DNA from: Devosia sp. SD17-2
Lineage (GTDB): Bacteria; Pseudomonadota; Alphaproteobacteria; Rhizobiales; Devosiaceae
Direction: 5' to 3'
Length of the DNA: 64,000 nucleotides
NCBI RefSeq assembly: GCF_029201565.1
Contig: NZ_CP104002.1
Location: 1,753,001 to 1,817,000 of the forward strand
Position numbers and translations under genes: made by a program. A model generated the notes under the pieces. The model made no database searches. It was not told the DNA's origin and saw only the letters and a program-made list of their open reading frames with translations. Positions 7,646 to 14,700 of this stretch are shown piece by piece. Positions within the stretch are counted from its first letter, which is position 1, and every line of letters begins with the position of its first letter.

Positions 7646-7704
7646 CCGGCCGTCCTCCTTCACCACAAAGGAAGCCTAGCGCGCCGGATCGGTTCCTCAC
7701 ACCC

Positions 7705-7741
7705 CCAAAAAGGCAGAGGCGCAGCCGAGGAGCTGCGCCTC
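7705..7741 (-). terminator. Terminator after flgH
   Basis: GAGGCGCAGC at 7716-7725 pairs perfectly with GCTGCGCCTC at 7732-7741. Read leftwards it is followed by TGCCTTTTTGG, so it ends transcription of the flgF-flgG-flgA-flgH operon. Confidence 0.8.
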
Positions 7742-7851
7742 TTGATTGGCCTTGTGGCTTCTGCCAGGCCGGAGTCGTCCTTCTGGAGGACCCGGGGATA
7801 TGCGGCAGCGCGAATTGGGGACAGCGCGGCCGAATTCTTGGGGAGCCTGCC

Positions 7852-8589
7852 TTAGAAGGGCAGGATGGCGTCCAGGACCTGCTGGCCGTAGCGCGGCTGC
7901 TGCACGTCGGTGATCTGGCCACGGCCACCGTAGGAAATACGGGCCTCGGCGATCTTGGTGGACGGGATGGTGTTGTTGGCCTGGATGTCAGAGGGGCGGA
8001 CGATGCCGGTGACGATGAGGTCGCGGACCTCGAAGTTGACGCGCACTTCCTGCCGGCCTTCGACGACGAGATTGCCATTCGGGAGAACCTGGGTGACCAC
8101 CGCGGCAACCGAGGTTTCGAGGCTTTCCGAGCGGTTGACCGAACCGGCGCCGGCATCATTGATGCCCGAGGTCAGGTCGATGGCCGCGGCCGGATCGATG
8201 CTGCCACCGGAGATATTCGTCACGGCAGAGCCGAAGATGCCGCCCATGCCGGCCGAATTGGTCGAGGCGCGGCTGCGCTGGGTGGAGTTGTCGATCTGGG
8301 CGCTGTCGTCGATGGTCACGACAATGGTCAGGATGTCGCCGATGCGGTGGGCGCGCTCATCCTTGAAGAAGCCCTTGGCCGAAGTGCGATAGAGCGAGTT
8401 CGACTGATAGGTGTCGGCGATCGGCTCGGGCATGGGCATGCGCACGGGCTGGTAGCCGGCGAGGGTGGTCGGGTCCTGGATGGCGGTCAGCGACGGGGCG
8501 CGGCCGACGTCAGCGAGACGGTCCATTGTGTTGCACGCTGCAAGCGAGCCGGCCAGGGTGATGATGGTGGCGATCTTGAGAAGGTTCAT
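7852..8589 (-). CDS. flgH: Flagellar L-ring lipoprotein FlgH
   Basis: Outer-membrane L-ring subunit surrounding the flagellar rod. The 245-residue precursor begins with a lipoprotein signal peptide and a lipobox LAAC, placing the lipidated cysteine near residue 21. Family blocks are LTIVVTIDDSAQIDNSTQRS, NGNLVVEGRQEVRVNFEVRD and VTGIVRPSDIQANNTI, ending with YGGRGQITDVQQPRYGQQ. The ATG at 8589 is preferred to the in-frame TTG nine bases upstream. It is the last gene of flgF-flgG-flgA-flgH, 14 bases after flgA, and is followed by the terminator at 7705. Confidence 0.96.
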   Translation of the reverse strand: MNLLKIATIITLAGSLAACNTMDRLADVGRAPSLTAIQDPTTLAGYQPVRMPMPEPIADTYQSNSLYRTSAKGFFKDERAHRIGDILTIVVTIDDSAQIDNSTQRSRASTNSAGMGGIFGSAVTNISGGSIDPAAAIDLTSGINDAGAGSVNRSESLETSVAAVVTQVLPNGNLVVEGRQEVRVNFEVRDLIVTGIVRPSDIQANNTIPSTKIAEARISYGGRGQITDVQQPRYGQQVLDAILPF

Positions 8590-8603
8590 AGCGAGCAATC
8601 CGA

Positions 8604-9551
8604 TTAGAGGCCGGCCAGCGCCAGCGGGGCAGAGGTCACTTGGACCGTGCCGGGCGCGATGGCAGTAGCGCTGATGATGCGCTTGGACATGAGGTTGATG
8701 ACTTGCACCGGCGTTCCCTTGGCGGCGCTGGTGACGGCCTGACCCTTGACGGTCAGGGTCATCGGGCCCTGTCGGAAGACGATGGTGACGAGTTCGTTCT
8801 TGGTGACGGCCAGGGGCTCGGTGATGTCGGCGGCGCGCAGCACCACGCCATCACGGCTCTGACGGCGAAGGGCCTTGCCCACCAGCTGGTCGAGCTGGGC
8901 GACGCCCAGGCTGTCGGCATCGCGCACCGGGATCGGGCGCATGACGATATGCTCTGGCATCAGCACCGTGCCGGCGGGAAGTGTCGACGCCAGGTGCGGT
9001 GCGTCGACGGAGATCATGATGCTGCCCGACACGTCGAGCGGGCGGCTGAGGCCCGAGAGCGTGAAGCGGGCGGTGAAGTCATTGCGGTTCGGATGGTAGC
9101 GCAGCTGCTCGAGGCGGGCCGGATCGGTGTCGGTCGCCACGTTCACCGGCGAAAAGCCCTGCGACAGCATGATGTCGGCATGCATGCCATTGCCCAGGAT
9201 GCCGCGGGCCTTGAGATCGGCCGTGATCATGTCCTGGAGCAGGGTTTCGTCGACCAGCGTTCCCGACCGTGAGACGCGAATGCGGTCAAAACCGTTGCTG
9301 CCGAAGGCGGTGATGCCGACGCGTGCTGCGGCAGCCTTGATGGCGCTGAGGTCGACAAGTCCGGTCGTGCCCGGCGCCGGAGCGCCGAAGATCGGGGTAT
9401 TCGCGAAAGCGCCTGCATCCTCGAACATGTCGCCGGCCGTCACGACCGGGTCGACGACGACGATGTCGCCGCGCAGGACGGGGGCTGCAAGGGCGGAACC
9501 CGCCAGAAGCGACAGGGCAAGTGCAGCGGTCATGGAACGAAAACGCGTCAT
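8604..9551 (-). CDS. flgA: P-ring assembly chaperone FlgA
   Basis: Periplasmic chaperone needed for FlgI polymerisation into the P ring. The 315-residue precursor has a signal peptide (MTAALALSLLAGSALAAP region, residues 1-22), a divergent N-terminal region, and the C-terminal SAF/ChapFlgA domain with AGTVLMPEHIVMRPIPVRD, GKALRRQSRDGVVLRAADI and VTIVFRQGPMTLTVKGQA. At 315 residues it is longer than enterobacterial FlgA (about 220) but normal for this order. The ATG at 9551 has AGGAGG five bases upstream. It lies between flgG and flgH. Confidence 0.94.
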   Translation of the reverse strand: MTRFRSMTAALALSLLAGSALAAPVLRGDIVVVDPVVTAGDMFEDAGAFANTPIFGAPAPGTTGLVDLSAIKAAAARVGITAFGSNGFDRIRVSRSGTLVDETLLQDMITADLKARGILGNGMHADIMLSQGFSPVNVATDTDPARLEQLRYHPNRNDFTARFTLSGLSRPLDVSGSIMISVDAPHLASTLPAGTVLMPEHIVMRPIPVRDADSLGVAQLDQLVGKALRRQSRDGVVLRAADITEPLAVTKNELVTIVFRQGPMTLTVKGQAVTSAAKGTPVQVINLMSKRIISATAIAPGTVQVTSAPLALAGL

Positions 9552-9563
9552 CACGGCCTCCTA

Positions 9564-10349
9564 TCAGCGCAGCTGGCTGGTCGCCTGCATCATCTGGTCG
9601 GCGCCGGAGATGACACGAGCGTTCATTTCATAGGCACGCTGGGCAGCGATCAGATCGGCGATTTCGGTCACCGAATTGACGTTGGCCATTTCGAGGTAGT
9701 TCTGCAGCAGATTGCCGTTGCTGTCGGCGTTGGGCAGTCCCACCTGGGCCGGGCCGCTGGCGCCGGTTTCGAGGAACATGTTGTCGCCCATCGATTCCAG
9801 GCCCGACTTGTTGGTGAAGCGGGCGAGCTGGATCTGGCCGAGCGTGCGTGCGGTGGTGTCGTTGCCCTCAAAGCCTTCGACAAGCCCGCTGGGCGAAATG
9901 CTGACCGAGGTGACGTCGCCGGGAATGGTGATCCCGCCGGTCATCTGGTAGCCGCTCGAATTGACCAGCGTGCCTTCCGGGCTGCGCTCGAAGGAGCCGT
10001 CGCGGGTATAGGCCGTGCGCCCATCGGGCAGGTCGATCATGAAGAAGCCTTCGCCGCGGATGGCGACGTCGAGCTCGCGTTCGGTGACGTTGACGCTACC
10101 CTGGCTCATCACGCGGGGCGTTGCCACTGTGCGCACGCCCGAACCGATCTCGAGGCCTGCGGGGACGAGTGTGCCCTGGTCGGACGTCTGCGAGCCGGCG
10201 CGGGAGATCTGCTGGTAGAGCAGGTCTTCGAATTCCGCACGCTGGCGCTTGAAGCCGGCGGTGCGCATGTTGGCGATATTGTTGGAAATGACTTCGACAT
10301 TGCGTTCCTGCGCGCTCATGCCGGTCGATGCAATATAAAGAGCTTTCAT
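9564..10349 (-). CDS. flgG: Flagellar distal rod protein FlgG
   Basis: Builds the distal rod that crosses the P and L rings. At 261 residues it has the length typical of FlgG. The N-terminal rod signature (ASTGMSAQERNVEVISNNIA) and the C-terminal helix (AYEMNARVISGADQMMQATS) flank a beta-rich core with the FlgG-type segments EGFFMIDLPDGRTAYTRDG and PEGTLVNSSGYQM. It follows flgF by 15 bases and precedes flgA by 12, within the minus-strand flgF-flgG-flgA-flgH operon. Confidence 0.97.
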   Translation of the reverse strand: MKALYIASTGMSAQERNVEVISNNIANMRTAGFKRQRAEFEDLLYQQISRAGSQTSDQGTLVPAGLEIGSGVRTVATPRVMSQGSVNVTERELDVAIRGEGFFMIDLPDGRTAYTRDGSFERSPEGTLVNSSGYQMTGGITIPGDVTSVSISPSGLVEGFEGNDTTARTLGQIQLARFTNKSGLESMGDNMFLETGASGPAQVGLPNADSNGNLLQNYLEMANVNSVTEIADLIAAQRAYEMNARVISGADQMMQATSQLR

Positions 10350-10364
10350 CTCAGGTCCTCAATC

Positions 10365-11102
10365 TCAAGCGTTGGTGTCGCCGAGGCGCTGGATGGCGTT
10401 GCGGCGCAACTCATCCTGCTTCTGGGCCAGTGATGCGATGGATTCGTACGTGCGGGTGACGCGGATCATTTCGGACATTTCGGCGACGCCGGAAACGTTG
10501 GAGCGCTCGACAAAGCCGTGCATGACCGTGGAATTGACGTTGGCGATGGGCGTGCCACCGGAGAAGAGATTGCTGCCCTGGCGGATCAGTTCCTGCGGTT
10601 CCTCGAACTCGACGACGCGCAGCTTGCCCTTGGGGCCGGCGCTGGACGAGATCGAACCGTCGGCTGCAATGGCGATGTCGGTTTCTTCGGGGCCGAACTG
10701 GATCGGGCCACCTTCGCCGAGCACCGGATTACCGGAAAGGTCGACGAGGGTGCCGGTGTTGTTGAGCTGAAAGGCGCCGGCGCGGGTCCAGCGTTCACCG
10801 CCGGCCGTCTGCACGGCAAAGAAGCCGTCACCCATGATGGCGACGTCAAAGTCTCCACCGGACTGCACCATCGGGCCGGCAGCAAAGTCCTGGATCGTTG
10901 CCCAGTCCTGCACATAGGAGAGCGTCTGGTCCTGGCCGGAGAAGCCGCGATGGGATGCCACCGGCATCGCATATTCTTCGAACAGCATCTGCTCGGCCTT
11001 GAAGCCAGTCGTATTCACGTTGGCCATATTGTTGGCCAGCATGTCCATCTGGCGCTGCAGCGCGACTTGGCGCGACAGGCTGATGAGTTGTGCGTTTTCC
11101 AT
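10365..11102 (-). CDS. flgF: Flagellar proximal rod protein FlgF
   Basis: Proximal rod subunit and first gene of the flgF-flgG-flgA-flgH operon. The 245-residue product starts MENAQLISLSRQVALQRQMD and carries the rod-family asparagine-rich N-terminal motif NNMANVNTTGFKAEQMLFEE plus the C-terminal MSEMIRVTRTYESIASL. The ATG at 11102 gives the family N-terminus; the frame remains open to 11270 but that extra part is unrelated. A sigma-54-like element lies 72 bases upstream. The gene is divergent from fliL. Confidence 0.95.
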   Translation of the reverse strand: MENAQLISLSRQVALQRQMDMLANNMANVNTTGFKAEQMLFEEYAMPVASHRGFSGQDQTLSYVQDWATIQDFAAGPMVQSGGDFDVAIMGDGFFAVQTAGGERWTRAGAFQLNNTGTLVDLSGNPVLGEGGPIQFGPEETDIAIAADGSISSSAGPKGKLRVVEFEEPQELIRQGSNLFSGGTPIANVNSTVMHGFVERSNVSGVAEMSEMIRVTRTYESIASLAQKQDELRRNAIQRLGDTNA

Positions 11103-11173
11103 TTGCCCCGGTCCCCGGTTCACAGTCCCCGAGGTGGCCTGCTTCCCCAAGCCTGCCGCCTCGCTGTTAACAA

Positions 11174-11189
11174 TGCAGAAACCATGCCA
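11174..11189 (-). promoter_or_regulatory. Sigma-54-like promoter element upstream of flgF
   Basis: On the minus strand this reads TGGCATGGTTTCTGCA: GG-N10-GC spacing with a near-consensus -24 (TGGCAT) and -12 (CTGCA). It lies 72 bases from the flgF ATG. It is the best sigma-54 match seen in the window. Confidence 0.6.
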
Positions 11190-11264
11190 GATCACTAATT
11201 CTAGCAAAATCAATAGGTTAGGTGAGTGGTCGAGCTGGGGCGGGTGATGGGTAAAACTGCCGGT

Positions 11265-11292
11265 GGGCAATTCCTGCCGGGCAGAATGTGCC
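11265..11292. promoter_or_regulatory. Two abutting GGCA-N5-TGCC palindromes upstream of fliL
   Basis: GGGCAATTCCTGCC (11265-11278) is followed without a gap by GGGCAGAATGTGCC (11279-11292). Both match the palindrome seen at the fliX and flgB promoters. They lie upstream of the CtrA-type box at 11308, whereas at fliX and flgB the palindrome lies downstream of the box. Confidence 0.45.
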
Positions 11293-11307
11293 TAAAACAT
11301 GGCAAAA

Positions 11308-11323
11308 GTAACGACTCGTTAAC
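11308..11323 (+). promoter_or_regulatory. CtrA-type box upstream of fliL
   Basis: GTAA-CGACTCG-TTAAC differs from the CtrA consensus TTAA-N7-TTAAC by one base and lies 67 bases before the fliL ATG. fliL-fliM is a CtrA-controlled operon in Caulobacter. Confidence 0.6.
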
Positions 11324-11390
11324 CACTATGGCATTAGCTGGTCATCAAGCCGGAATCATCCGGAAACAGCGGCATTTGTTGGGGCGTGGA

Positions 11391-11891
11391 ATGGCGGCAG
11401 AAGCGGAAATTGGTGCCGAGGTGCCAACCAAAAAAGGCATCAACAAGCTCTTCGTCATAATTGGCGCCGCAGCGGCAGTCGTCCTCGTTGGTGGCGCAGG
11501 CCTCTTCTTCTTCCTGTCCTCGGGCAGTGCGACTGATGCAAGCGGCGCGCACGGGGCAGGGGGCGACGTTGCAGCGATTGCCGCCGATACCTTCATCTTC
11601 AATCTCGAGCCGATGATGGTCAATCTCAACAGCGTCGACGGTCAGCAGAACTACATGAAGCTGACGGTTGCGCTCGAGGTTGCCGACGAGGAGACCATGA
11701 CGGCCATCCAGCCGCGTCTCGCCAAGGTAGTTGATGCCTTCCAGGTCTATATGCGCGAGCTGCGCAAGAGCGATCTCGAAGGCTCCGCCGGCATCTATCG
11801 CCTCAAGGAAGAGCTGCTGCGCCGCGTCAACCTGGCCGTCTATCCGGCCCGGGTCGAGAGCGTGCTCTTCAAGGAAATTCTGGTGCAGTAA
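11391..11891 (+). CDS. fliL: Flagellar basal body-associated protein FliL
   Basis: Inner-membrane protein that surrounds and supports the stator units. The 166-residue product has a short basic cytoplasmic tail, one transmembrane segment at about residues 22-45 (LFVIIGAAAAVVLVGGAGLF), a Gly/Ala linker and a periplasmic domain with NYMKLTVALEVADEE, and ends RVESVLFKEILVQ, all typical of FliL. The ATG at 11391 was chosen for family length; the frame is open upstream to 11226. Its stop overlaps the fliM start (TAATG), so the two are coupled. Confidence 0.94.
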   Translation: MAAEAEIGAEVPTKKGINKLFVIIGAAAAVVLVGGAGLFFFLSSGSATDASGAHGAGGDVAAIAADTFIFNLEPMMVNLNSVDGQQNYMKLTVALEVADEETMTAIQPRLAKVVDAFQVYMRELRKSDLEGSAGIYRLKEELLRRVNLAVYPARVESVLFKEILVQ

Positions 11892-13054
11892 TGGCTGGTC
11901 CTCCCGATCAAGACAAACTCTCTGAAAACTGGGGTCTCGACGCTCTGACCGGCAGCGGTGGCGGGTTCGATATTCCCGGTGCCGACGATCCGGGCATGGA
12001 AGACTGGGCTGCGATGCTGCAGGCTGCCGATGGCGGTGCTGACGGTATCGATCGTGTCCTCAACCAGGACGAGATCGACAATCTCCTCGGCTTCGATGCG
12101 GCTGCGGCCAGCAATGTCGAACTCTCCGGCGTTCAGGCGCTGATCAATTCGGCGCTGGTGAGCTACGAACGCCTGCCGATGCTGGAAATCGTCTTCGATC
12201 GCCTCGTGCGACTGGCGACGACCTCGCTGCGCAATTTCACGTCGGACAACGTTGAAGTCTCGCTCGACTCCATCTCTTCGGTGCGGTTCGGCGACTATCT
12301 CAATTCCATTCCGCTGCCCGCGATCCTCTCGGTCATCAAGGCCGAGGAATGGGGCAATTACGGCCTCCTCACCGTCGACAGCAACCTCATCTATTCGATG
12401 ATCGACGTGCTGCTCGGCGGGCGTCGCAGCGGCGGCAATGTCCGCGTCGAGGGTCGTCCCTATACGACCATCGAGATGGCGCTGGCGCAGCGCATGATCG
12501 AGCTGATCCTGGAAGACACTCACCGCGCATTCGAGCCGGTGACCCAGGTCAATTTCAAGCTCGAGCGCATGGAGAGCAACCCGCGTTTTGCGGCCATCTC
12601 CCGCCCGAACAACGCGGCCATCCTGATCGAACTCCGGATCGAGATGGACGACCGCGGTGGCAAGATCGAAATCCTGCTGCCCTACGCCACCATCGAGCCC
12701 ATCCGCGACCAGCTGTTGCAAATGTTCATGGGCGAGAAATTCGGCCGCGACCCGATCTGGGAAGGTCACCTTGCGACCGAGATCTACCAGGCGGACGTCG
12801 AGATCGATGCCATCCTGCATGAGCAGGACCTGCCTCTGGCGCGCCTGATCAATATCAAACCGGGCGAGACGATCATGTTCGATCGTTCCCCGACGGATCC
12901 GATCCAGCTGCGCTGCGGCGACGTCGATCTCACCCAGGCCATTATGGGCCATATTGGAAATAATGTTTCGGTGCGCGTTACGCGCCCGCTCAGCCCGCCC
13001 AAGGTCACCATGGCGGCGTTTGAAGCGATTGATGAGTCTTTGGAAGGGCGATGA
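11891..13054 (+). CDS. fliM: Flagellar motor switch protein FliM
   Basis: C-ring protein that binds phosphorylated CheY and sets rotation. The 387 residues contain the CheY-binding motif LNQDEIDNLLG at about 57-67, the CheC-like middle domain, including LPMLEIVFDRLVRLATTSLR and VIKAEEWGNYGLLTVDSNLI, and a C-terminal SpoA/FliN-like domain (about 310-380, LARLINIKPGETIMFD). The CheY-binding motif, usually at the extreme N-terminus, is displaced here by some 55 acidic, Gly-rich residues. Coupled to fliL by TAATG and to the next gene by ATGA. No fliN or fliG is in the window. Confidence 0.97.
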   Translation: MAGPPDQDKLSENWGLDALTGSGGGFDIPGADDPGMEDWAAMLQAADGGADGIDRVLNQDEIDNLLGFDAAAASNVELSGVQALINSALVSYERLPMLEIVFDRLVRLATTSLRNFTSDNVEVSLDSISSVRFGDYLNSIPLPAILSVIKAEEWGNYGLLTVDSNLIYSMIDVLLGGRRSGGNVRVEGRPYTTIEMALAQRMIELILEDTHRAFEPVTQVNFKLERMESNPRFAAISRPNNAAILIELRIEMDDRGGKIEILLPYATIEPIRDQLLQMFMGEKFGRDPIWEGHLATEIYQADVEIDAILHEQDLPLARLINIKPGETIMFDRSPTDPIQLRCGDVDLTQAIMGHIGNNVSVRVTRPLSPPKVTMAAFEAIDESLEGR

Positions 13055-13521
13055 TGTTGGATCTGTCTCTTGGCTTGATTATTGAAGGTGCCGTCGCCCT
13101 CTTGCTGGCGCTCACCATTGGCTATTGCGTCATCCTCAACCGTCGTCTGGTGCAATTGCATTCGGACCGCGACGCCCTGCGCCTCATGGTTGGCGATCTG
13201 GTCACGGCCACTGGCCTTGCCAATCAGGCCATCAAGGAACTCAAGGCAACGGCCGTCGAAGCCGACCTGGCGCTCAGCAGCCGTCTTGAGGAAGCCGAGC
13301 GCTTCGGCATCGAGCTTGCCAATCACGTCAATGCCGGCAATGCGCTGATGCAGCGGATTTCCAAGATCACCGCCGCCGCCCGCCGCGCGCCGACCCCGGT
13401 TGCTCCGCTTGACTTCGTTCCCGATGCGGAAGACCGCCAGGCCGTGAGCCCGACCAACAAGGTCCGCGCCGCGCTCGAGCAGCTGACGACCCGTGTGCAG
13501 AACCGTGGGGTTGCAGCGTGA
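13051..13521 (+). CDS. DUF6468 flagellar-operon protein
   Basis: A 156-residue protein with one N-terminal membrane segment (residues about 5-28, SLGLIIEGAVALLLALTIGY), a helical middle with heptad pattern (LVQLHSDRDALRLMVGDLV, NQAIKELKATAVEADLALSS), and a polar C-terminal tail. It matches what I recall as DUF6468, found in alphaproteobacterial flagellar operons between fliM and motE; function not established. Its ATG overlaps the fliM stop (ATGA) and its stop overlaps the motE start, so it is translated with both. A role in motor assembly is inferred only from position. Confidence 0.8.
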   Translation: MMLDLSLGLIIEGAVALLLALTIGYCVILNRRLVQLHSDRDALRLMVGDLVTATGLANQAIKELKATAVEADLALSSRLEEAERFGIELANHVNAGNALMQRISKITAAARRAPTPVAPLDFVPDAEDRQAVSPTNKVRAALEQLTTRVQNRGVAA

Positions 13522-14474
13522 ACAACATCCGCCTGCTCCCAGTCGTCATCGTGGTGGTGGGCGCCCTGTTCGTGCTCAAGACAACCGGGCTCGTCACCCA
13601 GGGGCACTATGTCCTCTCGGGCGTGACGCCTGCAGCTGCCGCCGGTGGCGCAGCCGCCCCGGCCACTCCTGCGCCGCAGGATAGCCCTTCGGTCGGTCAG
13701 CCCACGCTGTCCGATGCAGCGCCGGTCATGTCCGACCAGGCGCCGACGCTTGAAGGCGCCGTGGCCCCTGTCAGCCACGATGCTCCGGCGGCCGATACCA
13801 CGCTCGTCGCACAGCTCGATCCTGCTCTGCCCGTCGGGGAAACCACCCCGACTGCGGCGAACAGCGTGGCGATCGACAATGCCTGTGCGCCTCGCCCGAC
13901 TGGCGAGCAGCAGGGTGGCCAGCTTACCATTGTTCCCGGCGGTTGCCCGACACCCGGCGATGCGCTTCCGCAGCTGGCAAGGCCCGGCGGCACGGTCGAC
14001 ATGGCGGTCGGCGATACCTCACTCACCGGCCAGGTCCTGCTCGACCGGCTGTCCGCCCGTCGCGCCGAGCTTGAAGCCTTCGAGCAGGAGCTGAGCGTCC
14101 GGGCTTCGCTGGTCGACGCTGCCGAGCGCCGGATCGAAGACCGCGCCTCGACGCTGGAAGCCCTCGAAGCCCAGATCGCTTCGCTGGTGGACGAGCGCAA
14201 GCGCCTCGAAGAAGAGCAGTTCGCCAGCATCGTCTCTATGTTCCAGACGATGAAGCCGAAGGACGCTGCGACCATTTTCGACGAGCTCGAGATCGATGTT
14301 CTGGTCCGCGTGGCCAAGCTGATGAGCCCGCGCCGGCTGGCTCCGGTGCTCGCCGAGATGAAGACCCCGAGAGCGCAGGAGCTGACCGTCCGGCTGGCGT
14401 CAGAGACCTCCGCCAATCCCGAGCTGATCCCGTCTGGCGACGTGGCGGCGCTCCCCCAGATCGTCGGCCAGTAA
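13518..14474 (+). CDS. motE: MotE family motor accessory protein
   Basis: MotE is a periplasmic chaperone for the motor protein MotC in Sinorhizobium. The 318-residue product has an N-terminal membrane anchor (about 5-25, LLPVVIVVVGALFVL), a long Ala/Pro-rich linker to about residue 165, a coiled coil at about 175-235 (RRAELEAFEQELSVRASLVD), and a C-terminal domain with MFQTMKPKDAATIFDELEID and RVAKLMSPRRLAPVLAEMKT, the MgtE-N/MotE signature. The start is GTG at 13518, overlapping the previous stop (GTGA). Two cysteines (in NACAPRP and GGCPTPG) sit in the linker. A terminator follows at 14499. Confidence 0.9.
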   Translation: MNNIRLLPVVIVVVGALFVLKTTGLVTQGHYVLSGVTPAAAAGGAAAPATPAPQDSPSVGQPTLSDAAPVMSDQAPTLEGAVAPVSHDAPAADTTLVAQLDPALPVGETTPTAANSVAIDNACAPRPTGEQQGGQLTIVPGGCPTPGDALPQLARPGGTVDMAVGDTSLTGQVLLDRLSARRAELEAFEQELSVRASLVDAAERRIEDRASTLEALEAQIASLVDERKRLEEEQFASIVSMFQTMKPKDAATIFDELEIDVLVRVAKLMSPRRLAPVLAEMKTPRAQELTVRLASETSANPELIPSGDVAALPQIVGQ

Positions 14475-14498
14475 GGCCGGCACCATCGAAATCATCGG

Positions 14499-14534
14499 CC
14501 GCGGCGTCCCCAGGGGCGCCGCGGTTTTGTTTTG
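14499..14534 (+). terminator. Terminator after motE
   Basis: CCGCGGCG at 14499-14506 pairs with CGCCGCGG at 14517-14524, followed by TTTTGTTTTG. It closes the fliL-fliM-DUF6468-motE operon. Confidence 0.88.
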
Positions 14535-14574
14535 CCCAGCTCATCGGTGCCGGAGCCTGCCATCATGGTGCCCC

Positions 14575-14590
14575 GTAAGGCCATGTTAAG
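14575..14590 (+). promoter_or_regulatory. Degenerate CtrA-type box upstream of the TPR gene
   Basis: GTAA-GGCCATG-TTAAG keeps the spacing of the CtrA site with one mismatch in each half. It lies 111 bases before the GTG start of the 1116-residue TPR protein. Weaker than the boxes at fliX and flgB. Confidence 0.35.
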
Positions 14591-14700
14591 CATGCGGCCG
14601 TAGGGTTGGCGGCAAGTAGTTTTGTGTAACGCGTTGCTCCCGTGCCCGGCCTTCCGGTGTCGTCGCGGAGCGCGTTTAGTGTGTCGGGCGGGCTGTAGCC

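Noticed and set aside
6143..7855. A 570-codon plus-strand frame opposite the M32 carboxypeptidase
   Set aside because: Shadow frame that also crosses the glycine-zipper gene and a terminator; translation is repetitive and without domain features.
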